From Neodontobutis hainanensis (lineage: Eukaryota > Chordata > Actinopteri > Gobiiformes > Odontobutidae): a stretch of 64,000 bases of DNA. The notes below the pieces were generated by a model. The model saw only the letters and a program-made list of their open reading frames with translations, had not been told where the DNA came from and ran no database searches. The first letter of the stretch is position 1. The number at the start of each line of letters is the position of its first letter. The position numbers and the translations under genes are program-made. The DNA is taken from the NCBI GenBank assembly GCA_024349245.1, contig JALDNG010000781.1:1-64000 (forward strand), in the 5' to 3' direction. Below are positions 26,201-35,054 of this stretch, in pieces.

Positions 26201-26680
26201 TCGGAACTACTGCACCTCTACATTTTGTTATAAAGCATATCTAGAGTGTTTTCTAATACTTATATAGAGTCTGTTCTACTAGACGTTTATAGCCTGTTCT
26301 AATGCTTGTCTATAGTCAGTTCTAAAGCCAATCTAGAGTCTGTACTACTGCTGCTCTGAAGTCTGCTCAACTGCACGTGTACTGTCTGTTCACCTGCACC
26401 TCTACAGTCTGTTCTAATGCCAGTTTACAGTCTGTACTACTGCTCTACTACAGTCTCGTCCACTGCATGTCTATAGTCTGTTTTACTGCACATCAACAGT
26501 CTGTTCTAATGTACATCTACTGTCTGTTCTAATGCAAGCCTACAGTCTGTAATACTGCTCATCTACAGTCTGTTCTACTGCACGTCTACAGTCTGTTCTA
26601 ATGCACATCTACAGTCTGTTCTAATGTAAGTCTACAGTCTGTACTACTGCTCATCTACAGTCTGTTCTACTACGTGTACA
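23277..26680 (+). repeat. 23-bp satellite array, forward orientation (block S4)
   Basis: Forward satellite that reproduces the unit order of 600-4800: for instance the uncommon run tattgttaatagataataat occurs at about 2608 and 24326, and the 71-residue frame at 3769 recurs at 25557. Ends with taca, the left target-site copy of the Gypsy element. Confidence 0.95.
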
Positions 26681-27764
26681 TGTAACCCATGTCACATGAG
26701 AAAATAGACCCCTCTCATTCGCGGATGCTCTCTGCTGGATGCCATAAGTTCAGGAGGAGGCGTAGGAATATGCTCCGTCATCAGGTTCCTGCTGTGGCTG
26801 CAAGTGTGCTTAGCCGTGCTAATAAGTTTGGACAAACCCTTCAGAGAGTAAAGGGAAATTCTAACCTTAATAATTGACTCAGCGGTGAGTTTTCTTTTAC
26901 TTTTACCTTGTTAACTTTTTAGTTAATAGTAGCAAATTGATTGTTTATTGAGTTTTATTGGCGGTATAGTGAGCATGAGTGTAACCTCATTGACAAAATG
27001 AGCGTTTCTGGTTATTTTTATTTATTCACGCACTTCAAAAGTAACACATGGATATGATGTGAACTGTATTATGAATTTTAAGTTACTGCCTTTAATTCGG
27101 CCACCTTGTCTTAGAGACAGGTACTTTTTTCTTTGCGGTGTTTTGATTATTTGTTCGTAGCCTTTGCTAATTGTTTTGAAATTGAGTGTTGCGCAACCGA
27201 ACTGAATTGTACTGACCTCAGTTATATTGATGGTTAAAGGGTTAACAAAATATAACTGACTTGAGATAATAACTTGTTACCGGTAATTGTAAAGTTGAAT
27301 GTTAATTGTGGTTTTCCTGGCCTTGTTTCAGGTCAGGGTTTTGTGTGTAGGTCGTTTGTAGCTCTTAACGGACGACTACTGATTCTTGTCAACGACAAGT
27401 GGCGAGCTGGTAGGATCTACTTCTTTTTTCCCCTAATTTCCTAACCTGGAATATCTTCGGGGTATGGACAATACCCACCTGAACTGGAAAACTGACCTTT
27501 GACCTCCTAACTAAAGGATTTACAAATGAACTACTGGAAAATTATACCTTGTCTAACTGAGAAGGAAATTTACAAAAAGTTGTAATTTATGTTATGTTGT
27601 ATTGAATTGCTCCATTACCATTTGCCCTAATAATTAATACATTTATTATTTGAAACAATTTGTAAGTTGTTTATCTCATCATTTATACCCTTGAGGCTCT
27701 AAAGAACTAGTCTTCTGAATTCTATCCCTGCGTACAATGACTAATAGCCCGAAGAAGAGCTACA
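26681..27764 (+). repeat. 5' LTR of the Gypsy element
   Basis: 1,084 bp, starts TGTAACCCATGTCACATGAG, ends GAAGAAGAGCTACA. Contains a donor-like cag-cg/gtgagttt near 26884 and an acceptor-like ttgtttcag/g near 27331, so a 5' leader intron is conceivable. A 62-codon frame at 26689-26877 is identical in both LTRs but is not a known protein. Confidence 0.95.
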
Positions 27765-27766
27765 AA

Positions 27767-27784
27767 TGGCGAGCTAGCTAAGAG
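27767..27784 (+). other. Candidate primer-binding site of the Gypsy element
   Basis: TGGCGAGCTAGCTAAGAG begins two bases after the LTR with the TGG expected opposite a tRNA CCA end. I cannot name the tRNA from memory. Confidence 0.6.
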
Positions 27785-27868
27785 CCTCTGATGGATGTAT
27801 AAATGATTTATATTTTGTTGTTTTGTTAATTACTTAGTGAATTGTGTTTTTGAATCTGTCTTACAATT

Positions 27869-29092
27869 ATGGAGTTCATTGAAAAAAGTGGGATGGATAT
27901 TTCACATTCTGTGGTGGTTTCTGGTGTGACAACCACAGACACAAATGAAGAAATTCTTGAAATTTTGAAACAATATGGTTCGATAAAGAAAGCAGTAGTA
28001 GTGAATGATGTAACTAGTTCATTGTACAAAACCCTGATTGTTGAGTTTACTTACAGCTCTGCAGTAAGTGCTCTCGAGACACTTCTCCCATATTCTTATC
28101 AGTCAAAACTTGATGAGGATATAGTTTATTGCGTGAGATCACTGGCCGGTGAATGGGCAGCCACAGCAGGAGCCCAAGCCTCCAGCTCCACTGATTATAT
28201 TGGCGAGTTAAGAAGGATAGCCGGTTCTAAAGGAAAAAAATTCGAGCACATCTTGAAGGATGTAATGGGTCAAGTAAGTCAGTATTTAGACTCCATGGAG
28301 CAACCAAATAACTATGAAGAGGATGCTTCAGTCCAGGTGGTAGAGTCCACACCTTTCCTGTCTGGCCAGCAGGAGACACTGCCTGAGCAAAACATACCTG
28401 CTTCTAATATTCCTTTCTTTGAACTGCGAGCACCCCAAAGACTCTCTCTCTCTCAACATGACCTAAATCCTCCTGAAGTACAAAAAGTTGTGATTGAGCA
28501 CATTCTAAGAAAAGACGACATAAATGCCCATGCTCTGTCTTCTTTCAGAATTCGTGGATTTTCTGGAAAAATTCCAAAACCCAGCAATAAAACAGACTAT
28601 GAGACTTGGAGGTCTAATATTGAATTGCTAAGTGCTGATCCAAGCTTGCCTCCTCTGCATGTGACCAGGCGAATTCTGGAAAGCTTAATGTCTCCTGCAG
28701 CGGATGTAGTTAAAGGGTTAGGGCCTGATACCATGCCTGCAGTTTACTTGCAGGTTTTGGACTCAGCTTTTGCCACTGTGCAGGATGGAGAAGAGCTTTT
28801 TGCTCAGTTCTTAAACACGTTGCAGGACCCTGGTGAAAAACCATCATCTTATCTTCAACGCTTACGACTTGCACTGAATTCAGTGGTAAAACAAGGTGGC
28901 ATTTCTTCTTCTGACATTGATAAACACCTCCTCAAGCAGTTCTGTCGTGGCTGCTGGGACAATGTTGTGATTTCTAAATTACAACTTGAGCATAAGAAGA
29001 GCAGCCCTCCTCCTTTTTCTGACTTCTTGTTCCTGCTTCGCACTGAGGAAGATAGGCAGTTGGCAAAAGAGAGCCTAATGAAAAACATCTAA
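27869..29092 (+). CDS. gag: Gag polyprotein, PNMA-like (capsid part)
   Basis: 407-residue frame. Gag forms the virus-like capsid of the element and packages its RNA. Residues about 12-95 (SHSVVVSGVTTTDTNEE onward) resemble the RRM-like N-terminal domain of paraneoplastic antigen Ma (PNMA) proteins. Residues about 210-405 have the PNMA/Gypsy capsid pattern: RGFSGK, then YETWRSNIELL, then SYLQRLRLAL, then LLKQFCRGCW. The frame ends just after AKESLMKNI, at a run of five A. In the neighbouring frame the reading continues as HLTSSKQH and leads to a zinc knuckle, so the stop probably reflects a one-base loss in the A run. Vertebrate PNMA genes are known to derive from this kind of Gypsy gag. The ATG at 27869 is the first in frame and leaves a 104-base leader after the LTR. 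Confidence 0.9.
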   Translation: MEFIEKSGMDISHSVVVSGVTTTDTNEEILEILKQYGSIKKAVVVNDVTSSLYKTLIVEFTYSSAVSALETLLPYSYQSKLDEDIVYCVRSLAGEWAATAGAQASSSTDYIGELRRIAGSKGKKFEHILKDVMGQVSQYLDSMEQPNNYEEDASVQVVESTPFLSGQQETLPEQNIPASNIPFFELRAPQRLSLSQHDLNPPEVQKVVIEHILRKDDINAHALSSFRIRGFSGKIPKPSNKTDYETWRSNIELLSADPSLPPLHVTRRILESLMSPAADVVKGLGPDTMPAVYLQVLDSAFATVQDGEELFAQFLNTLQDPGEKPSSYLQRLRLALNSVVKQGGISSSDIDKHLLKQFCRGCWDNVVISKLQLEHKKSSPPPFSDFLFLLRTEEDRQLAKESLMKNI

Positions 29093-29373
29093 CCTCTTCC
29101 AAACAGCATGTCCATGTACATTCCCACAGTGCGTGTTCATGTGGAAGTACCGACATCAGCGAAATCAAGGAACTAAAGCAGCAAATGGAGAAGTTGCAAA
29201 AGCAAATGACTACCCTCCTTTCTCAAAGATCATACTCAAAGCCTGCTCTCTCTCAGGCAACACCAGCTAAGCCAAAGGTAAACCTGAATGTTAACACCTT
29301 AAGGCCGAGACCTGGTTATTGTTTTAAATGTGGAGAGGATGGACACATGATAGCCACGCAGTCACCCAGCTAA
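29093..29373 (+). pseudogene. gag: Gag C-terminal part with CCHC zinc knuckle (frame-shifted)
   Basis: Frame 1 continuation of Gag: a coiled segment (ISEIKELKQQMEKLQKQM), then a basic linker and YCFKCGEDGHMIATQ. This is the start of a nucleocapsid zinc knuckle (C-x2-C-x4-H). The last cysteine is missing because the frame breaks immediately after and stops at SPS. The domain binds the genomic RNA. It is placed one frame away from the 27869 frame, consistent with a single-base indel at about 29083. Confidence 0.8.
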
Positions 29374-29424
29374 CCCTGCACTTGTGCTACAAAAGAAGAA
29401 ACAACTGCAACAAAAGCAACAACC

Positions 29425-29865
29425 ATGGGATCTCAGAAATTCAAAGTCATTAAACTAGAGGCAGTCTCTGCAAGGGGACAGCCAGTGACTGCCACAGAAC
29501 CGAGTCCCACCATTAAACCAGTTAAATACCCTTTCACACTGCCAAGGAGACTCATTGGTGCCAAAAGCACAGCACAAGTCATCATCAAAGACATAACAAC
29601 AAATTGCCTACTAGATACTGGTTCACAAGTCACCACCATTTCTCATTCTTTTTATAACAATCATCTTTCTGATCATGAAATTAAGCCCCTTCATGACCTT
29701 CTGGAAGTGGAGGGAGCTAATGGGCAAGCAGTCCCTTACCTTGGTTACATTGATATGACCATCACTTTTCCGGCTGAGTTTCTTGGATCATCTATGGACA
29801 TTGACACACTTGCCTTAGTTGTACGGACATCCGACCATCACAGTCATTTGTTCTCATTGGCATGA
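29425..29865 (+). CDS. pol: Pol: aspartic protease segment
   Basis: 146 codons. Contains the retropepsin active site CLLDTGSQVTTIS at about residues 71-83 (LLDTG-x-x-T) and a later NGQAVPYLGYIDM flap-like segment. It would cleave the Gag-Pol precursor. The frame ends SHLFSLA at 29865. The adjoining frame carries VLIGMNTL, the usual continuation of this domain, so one T appears to be missing in the ttt run near 29848. The first methionine is probably not a real start: the protein is expected to be made as Gag-Pol. Confidence 0.87.
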   Translation: MGSQKFKVIKLEAVSARGQPVTATEPSPTIKPVKYPFTLPRRLIGAKSTAQVIIKDITTNCLLDTGSQVTTISHSFYNNHLSDHEIKPLHDLLEVEGANGQAVPYLGYIDMTITFPAEFLGSSMDIDTLALVVRTSDHHSHLFSLA

Positions 29866-31325
29866 ATACTCTTGATCTGGTCTATGAGAAATATCTTTCA
29901 GAACATCATTCCTTCTTTCCTAGTCCTTATGGGTACAGAGCTGTTTTGAAAATTCTCGAACTAAGACATAAATTTGCTAATGACAATTACCATGGAATTA
30001 TTAAATTGCACAGTGATGGTCCAGAAACTATTCCAGCTAAACAAACTGTTGTTCTGGAAGGCCCTGCCATCTCCTGCTCTCTTCTGTCTGAGAAGGCTGT
30101 TCTAGTTGAACATCCAACTTCTTTCTCACTGCCTGGAGGCTTAATGGTCCAGTCATGTATTGTTGATTTTCCTCACACTCAGCCATATCACTTACCTGTG
30201 TTGATTCGTAATGAGTCCGATCATGACGTGGTTATTCCAGCCCGAGCAGCCCTTGCAGAAATCAGTGCTTTCCAAAAAATCTTGTCAAAGGAACACGATG
30301 TATCTGAATCCTCTCACTCTTTGAAACCAGACTTCAACTTTAAATTTGACAGTTCACCTTTGTCACCAGAGTGGAAAGCTCGCATCATTGAGAAATTAAA
30401 TGGTATCCCAGACGTCTTTGCTAAACATGACTTGGACTTCGGGAAGACTGATAAAGTCAAACACCACATCAAACTGTCAGATCCTACGCCCTTTAAGCAA
30501 CGTCCACGACCAATCCATCCACAAGATCTGGATGCTGTTCGGCAACATCTACAAGAGCTTTCTAGTTCCGGTGTCATACGGGAATCTGATTCACCTTTTG
30601 CTTCACCCATTGTAGTGGTAAGAAAAAAAAATGGTAGTGTTCGACTATGTATTGACTACAGAAAATTGAACCTACAGACCATCAAAGATGCCTATGCCTT
30701 ACCAAAATTGGAAGACACTTTTACAGCTCTCTCTGGCTCACAGTGGTTTTCTGTTCTTGATTTAAAGTCTGGCTATTATCAAATTGAAATGGAAGAAGCA
30801 GACAAGAGTAAAACCGCTTTTGTATGCCCACTGGGATTCTGGGAATTCAATAGAATGCCTCAGGGAGTAACCAATGCACCCAGCACCTTTCAGCGCCTAA
30901 TGGAGAAGTGTATGGGAGAGATGAATTTAAAAGAAGTTTTAGTCTTTATAGATGATCTGATTGTGTTTGCCCCTACACTAGAAGAACATGAGGAGAGATT
31001 ATTAAGAGTTCTTAATCGCCTCAAAGAATTTGGACTTAAGTTGTCAGTTGAAAAGTGTGTGTTTTTCCAGCCATCAGTAAAATATTTGGGACATGTGGTA
31101 TCTAAGAATGGTGTGCAAACAGATCCTGAGAAAATTGAAACGCTCAAGTCCTGGCCAACTCCAAAAAACTTAAAAGAACTTCGCTCATTCCTTGGGTTCG
31201 CAGGATATTACCGCCGGTTTGTGCAAGGCTATTCCAGTATTGTAAAGCCCTTACATGACCTCACCGCCGGATATCCGCCGTCTCAGAAAAATACAGATCT
31301 ACCATCAAGCAAGAGCAATATTTGA
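29862..31325 (+). CDS. pol: Pol: reverse transcriptase segment
   Basis: 487 codons covering the protease end, a linker of dUTPase-like pattern (NESDHDVVIPARAALAEIS) and the full reverse transcriptase. Motifs in order: SGVIRESDSPFASPIV, RLCIDYRKLN near residue 260, WFSVLDLKSGYYQIEM near 296, and the catalytic FIDDLIVF near 363, a Ty3/Gypsy variant of YxDD. Then the thumb/connection signature KYLGHVVS and LRSFLGFAGYYRRFVQGYS. It copies element RNA to DNA. It ends in SKSNI at 31325; the RNase H follows in another frame, with the break beside the aaaaa at about 31288. Confidence 0.94.
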   Translation: MNTLDLVYEKYLSEHHSFFPSPYGYRAVLKILELRHKFANDNYHGIIKLHSDGPETIPAKQTVVLEGPAISCSLLSEKAVLVEHPTSFSLPGGLMVQSCIVDFPHTQPYHLPVLIRNESDHDVVIPARAALAEISAFQKILSKEHDVSESSHSLKPDFNFKFDSSPLSPEWKARIIEKLNGIPDVFAKHDLDFGKTDKVKHHIKLSDPTPFKQRPRPIHPQDLDAVRQHLQELSSSGVIRESDSPFASPIVVVRKKNGSVRLCIDYRKLNLQTIKDAYALPKLEDTFTALSGSQWFSVLDLKSGYYQIEMEEADKSKTAFVCPLGFWEFNRMPQGVTNAPSTFQRLMEKCMGEMNLKEVLVFIDDLIVFAPTLEEHEERLLRVLNRLKEFGLKLSVEKCVFFQPSVKYLGHVVSKNGVQTDPEKIETLKSWPTPKNLKELRSFLGFAGYYRRFVQGYSSIVKPLHDLTAGYPPSQKNTDLPSSKSNI

Positions 31326-32287
31326 ATCCCAAGGAGTCCATTGCCCGACGCTGGTCTCCTGAGTGTAAGAAAGCGTTTGAAACAATCATCACAAAACTTA
31401 CCTCTGCACCAGTTCTCGCTTTTGCTGATCCTCATAAACCTTATATTCTGCATACGGATGCAAGTACTACTGGGCTTGGCGCTATCCTCTATCAAGAACA
31501 TGAAGGACGGAATAGAGTAATTGCATATGCAAGTCGTGGCCTTTCACGAAGCGAGTCAAAATATCCTGCTCATAAACTGGAATTTCTTGCCTTAAAGTGG
31601 GCAGTTACTGAAAAATTTTTTGACTATCTGTATGGAACTCATTTTACAGTGGTCACTGACAGTAACCCACTAACCTATCTGCTTACATCTGCCAAACTGG
31701 ACGCGACCAGCTATAGATGGCTTTCAACTCTTTCCACCTTCTCTTTTAAAATCACTTATCGAGCTGGTAAGCAGAATGTGGATGCTGACGGACTTTCGCG
31801 TAGGCGCAAGGCAACCTTGCCGATGATGTACGATCCCAAAAGAAAGGGAGAGAATCTTGAAATTTGCTCAGCAACATCTACACGATCCTCATCCTTAAAC
31901 ACATTTATTACCATCGATCAACATGCAGTGCGGGCAATATGTGACCGACAGCTAATTTACAGCACGGCTGACACTGCACTTGTCCAATCACTTTCCGCAC
32001 ATCCTGACCGTCTACCTGACAGTTATGTCCACGACACTCAGTTTGCTTCGTCTTTAATCTCTCAGTTGACCGAAACGGAAATTGCCGAGAAACAGAGGGC
32101 AGACCCAACCTTGAGACACATCATTGCCTTGATAGAAACTGGAGAAACACCCCCTCCTACCTTAAGGGAGGAACTCCCTGAGTTTCCACTACTTCTTAAA
32201 GAACACCATCGTCTGGAGCTCCGAAAAATATTCTCTGGAGAAGAAGGCATGTGGGGACCACCAGCATCATCAGCTTGTTCTGCCTAG
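31322..32287 (+). CDS. pol: Pol: RNase H segment and linker to integrase
   Basis: Frame of 321 codons beginning at a non-ATG codon, so it is a frame-shifted continuation of Pol and not a separate gene. RNase H landmarks: YILHTDASTTGLGAIL (first catalytic Asp), KLEFLALKWAVTEKF (Glu), VVTDSNPLTYLL (Asp) and AGKQNVDADGLSR (last Asp). It removes template RNA during reverse transcription. The last 20 or so residues (GMWGPPASS) are out of frame: the integrase N-terminal QLVLPSEYRSEIL is read one frame over from about 32240. Confidence 0.9.
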   Translation: MNPKESIARRWSPECKKAFETIITKLTSAPVLAFADPHKPYILHTDASTTGLGAILYQEHEGRNRVIAYASRGLSRSESKYPAHKLEFLALKWAVTEKFFDYLYGTHFTVVTDSNPLTYLLTSAKLDATSYRWLSTLSTFSFKITYRAGKQNVDADGLSRRRKATLPMMYDPKRKGENLEICSATSTRSSSLNTFITIDQHAVRAICDRQLIYSTADTALVQSLSAHPDRLPDSYVHDTQFASSLISQLTETEIAEKQRADPTLRHIIALIETGETPPPTLREELPEFPLLLKEHHRLELRKIFSGEEGMWGPPASSACSA

Positions 32288-32504
32288 TGAGTATCGATCT
32301 GAAATTTTGCACCATCTGCATGATCAAATGGGGCACATGGGCATCGAGAGAACACTTGACCTTGTCCGCAGTAGGTTCTACTGGCCCAAAATGGCAATTG
32401 ACGTGTACAACAAAGTGAAACACTGCGAAAGATGCGTCAAGCGGCGTTGCCTGACAAAGCAGCACCACTCGTCAATATCCACACTTCAGGGCCTTTGGAA
32501 TTAG
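32288..32504 (+). pseudogene. pol: Pol: integrase N-terminal zinc-binding segment
   Basis: Frame with HHLHDQMGHMGIERT, RSRFYWPKM and VKHCERCVKRR, the HHCC zinc finger of retroelement integrases (H-x3-5-H ... C-x2-C). It is followed by a frame break near 32475, after which the expected core start LVCIDFLSLEP is read in a different frame (about 32499-32530). Zinc finger residues are all present. Confidence 0.85.
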
Positions 32505-32525
32505 TGTGCATAGACTTCTTGTCAC

Positions 32526-33491
32526 TTGAACCGGATAAGAGCGGAATTAAAATGTTTTAGTGATCACCGACCACTTCACAAAATATGCTGTTGCTGTTCC
32601 CACTTCAAATCAAAAGCTAAAACCGTTGCAAAAAGTCTTTGGGAAAACTTCTTTGTTCATTATGGGATTCCGAAAAAGCTTCATAGTGATCAAGGACCAG
32701 ATTTTGAATCTAGAACGATCAAAGAACTCTGCAAAATGACGGGAATAAAAAAAATGCATACTACTCCATATCACCCACGCGGAAACCCAGTAGAACGTTT
32801 CAACCGAACTCTTTTAAACATGCTGGGTACACTGACCGTAGAGGACAAAATTCACTGGAAAGATTTTGTCAAGCCATTGGTTCACGCGTATAATTGTACA
32901 CGGAACGATGTAACTGGATTTTCACCCTATGAACTAATGTTTGGACGACAACCCCGTCTACCAATCGACTTGGTTTTTGGTCTGCCGGTGAATGCCTGCC
33001 AACAAAGCCATTCACAATACATCCAAAATCTAAAGTCCAGCTTACAAAAAAGTTACAAAATTGCCATAGAAAATGCTGCAAAAATTATGACCAAGAACAA
33101 ATCTCGTTTTGATCAACATGTGACTCCATCACAGCTAGACATTGGTGACAGAGTACTGGTTAGAAATGTCAAACTGCGAGGTAAACACAAGATTGCAGAC
33201 AAGTGGGAACCGGACATTTATGTTATTGTAAACGGGCAGGAAATCTTCCTGTGTATACTGTACGTCCTGAAACAAAACCTAAGCCTATCCATTCTCTTCA
33301 TAGAGATCTCCTCTTACCTTGTGGGTACCTACCAAATGCCCAAGCCCACTCAGAATCTTGCCAAGAAAAAGAAATCTGTAACAGTCGCTTCTTCTGATGA
33401 GGAGAGCTTCTATCAGACGAAGATGACTGGATGCCATATCATTGGTATGACCCACCTACCGCCAACCCCTGCAAACTTACCACAGTTTTGA
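32526..33491 (+). CDS. pol: Pol: integrase core and C-terminal segment
   Basis: 321-codon frame. The first 25 residues are out of frame; after that it reads KAKTVAKSLWENFFVHYG, LHSDQGPDFES (second catalytic Asp) and, about 35 residues on, NPVERFNRTL (catalytic Glu). The first catalytic Asp lies just upstream in CIDFLSLE. Then YELMFGRQPRLPIDL and the GD-x-V-x-V C-terminal segment IGDRVLVRNVKLRGKHK. Near 33225 the frame breaks again; the true continuation NLPVYTVRPETK is read in frame 2 (33230-33390). The enzyme inserts element DNA into the genome. Confidence 0.9.
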   Translation: MNRIRAELKCFSDHRPLHKICCCCSHFKSKAKTVAKSLWENFFVHYGIPKKLHSDQGPDFESRTIKELCKMTGIKKMHTTPYHPRGNPVERFNRTLLNMLGTLTVEDKIHWKDFVKPLVHAYNCTRNDVTGFSPYELMFGRQPRLPIDLVFGLPVNACQQSHSQYIQNLKSSLQKSYKIAIENAAKIMTKNKSRFDQHVTPSQLDIGDRVLVRNVKLRGKHKIADKWEPDIYVIVNGQEIFLCILYVLKQNLSLSILFIEISSYLVGTYQMPKPTQNLAKKKKSVTVASSDEESFYQTKMTGCHIIGMTHLPPTPANLPQF

Positions 33492-33554
33492 GCATTCCAA
33501 AGCACGACACTATTCCTGTTACTAACCCTACACCACCTACGCTACCTGATCCAC

Positions 33555-33992
33555 TTGTTTTGTCCCGGTAGTTTAATAGACCAGAACCCTGCTAATACAG
33601 GAATTCCAAGTGAAGAACAGACCAATGAACTTGGAACATCAGAAGAGAACCCCTCTCCTGAAATTAATGTCACGAATGACCCATCGCTAGAAGCTAGCAG
33701 TTCTTCAGAAGCTGAACTACCATATGACTCGGATACTTCTCAACCTGTCAGGCGTTCCACACGAAGTCGCAAACCACCAGAACGTCTTCATTACACCAAA
33801 CTAGGACAACCCATCTTAAAAAGCATACAGTCGTTGTTCCATGGCTTAACCAATGCTTTCACGGATGTGTTACAAGAGGAGGAAGAAGACCAGCCCCGTA
33901 CTGTCTGCCAGCCAACAATTCGCTGCCAACCAACTCCATGTACGCGGACGTACACATGTTCAGAGGGGGAACCTGTAACCCATGTCACATGA
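33555..33992 (+). CDS. pol: Pol: acidic C-terminal tail
   Basis: Acid- and Ser-rich stretch (EEQTNELGTSEENPSPE), then VRRSTRSRKPPERLHYTKLG, a tail signature I know from fish Gypsy pol proteins, then an EEEEDQ stretch. It runs through the polypurine tract and stops 19 bases into the 3' LTR. No separate function known. Confidence 0.7.
   Translation: MFCPGSLIDQNPANTGIPSEEQTNELGTSEENPSPEINVTNDPSLEASSSSEAELPYDSDTSQPVRRSTRSRKPPERLHYTKLGQPILKSIQSLFHGLTNAFTDVLQEEEEDQPRTVCQPTIRCQPTPCTRTYTCSEGEPVTHVT
33962..33973 (+). other. Polypurine tract of the Gypsy element
   Basis: agagggggaacc immediately before TGTAACCC of the 3' LTR, as expected for the plus-strand primer. It overlaps the end of the pol tail frame. 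Confidence 0.8.
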
Positions 33993-35054
33993 GAAAATAG
34001 ACCCCTCTCATTCGCGGATGCTCTCTGCTGGATGCCATAAGTTCAGGAGGAGGCGTAGGAATATGCTCCGTCATCAGGTTCCTGCTGTGGCTGCAAGTGT
34101 GCTTAGCCGTGCTAATAAGTTTGGACAAACCCTTCAGAGAGTAAAGGGAAATTCTAACCTTAATAATTGACTCAGCGGTGAGTTTTCTTTTACTTTTACC
34201 TTGTTAACTTTTTAGTTAATAGTAGCAAATTGATTGTTTATTGAGTTTTATTGGCGGTATAGTGAGCCGCGAGTGTAACCTCATTGACAAAATGAGCGTT
34301 TCTGGTTATTTTTATTTATTCACGCACTTCAAAAGTAACACATGGATATGATGTGAACTGTATTATGAATTTTAAGTTACTGCCTTTAATTCGCCACCTT
34401 GTCTTAGAGACAGGTACTTTTTTTCTTTGCGGTGTTTTGATTATTTGTTCGTAGCCTTTGCTAATTGTTTTGAAATTGAGTGTTGCGCAACCGAACTGAA
34501 TTGTACTGACCTCAGTTATATTGATGGTTAAAGGGTTAACAAAATATAACTGACTTGAGATAATAACTTGTTACCGGTAATTGTAAAGTTGAATGTTAAT
34601 TGTGGTTTTCCTGGCCTTGTTTCAGGTCAGGGTTTTGTGTGTAGGTCGTTTGTAGCTCTTAACGGACGACTACTGATTCTTGTCAACGACAAGTGGCGAG
34701 CTGGTAGGATCTACTTCTTTTTCCCTAATTTCCTAACCTGGAATATCTTCGGTATGGACAATACCCACCTGAACTGGAAAACTGACCTTTGACCTCCTAA
34801 CTAAAGGATTTACAAATGAACTACTGGAAAATTATACCTTGTCTAACTGAGAAGGAAATTTACAAAAAGTTGTAATTTATGTTATGTTGTATTGAATTGC
34901 TCCATTACCATTTGCCCTAATAATTAATACATTTATTATTTGAAACAATTTGTAAGTTGTTTATCTCATCATTTATACCCTTGAGGCTCTAAAGAACTAG
35001 TCTTCTGAATTCTATCCCTGCGTACAATGACTAATAGCCCGAAGAAGAGCTACA
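33974..35054 (+). repeat. 3' LTR of the Gypsy element
   Basis: 1,081 bp. Differences from the 5' LTR that I found: gagcatgag versus gagccgcgag, ttcggcc versus ttcgcc, a T run, a ttttttcccc versus tttttccc stretch, and cgggg versus cgg. Most are run-length changes. Confidence 0.95.

Larger units (their letters stand above)
26681..35054 (+). mobile_element. Ty3/Gypsy LTR retrotransposon with PNMA-like Gag
   Basis: An 8.37-kb element with 1.08-kb LTRs (TGTAACCC...GCTACA). Comparison with the uninterrupted satellite at 6058-6100 shows the insertion point and a 4-bp duplication taca (26677-26680, 35055-35058). Gene order is gag, protease, RT, RNase H, integrase, the Ty3/Gypsy order. There is no env. 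The LTRs differ mainly by one- or two-base indels in short runs, so the insertion is young, yet pol is broken by several frameshifts. See the finding on possible assembly errors. Confidence 0.95.

Noticed and set aside
26689..26877. 62-residue basic frame in the Gypsy LTR as an accessory gene
   Set aside because: It is identical in both LTRs only because the LTRs are identical; there is no similarity to a known protein and it overlaps the likely LTR regulatory region.
30314..30610. Minus-strand frames opposite gag and pol of the Gypsy element (for example 30314-30610, 30890-31147)
   Set aside because: Shadows of the well-supported plus-strand domains.
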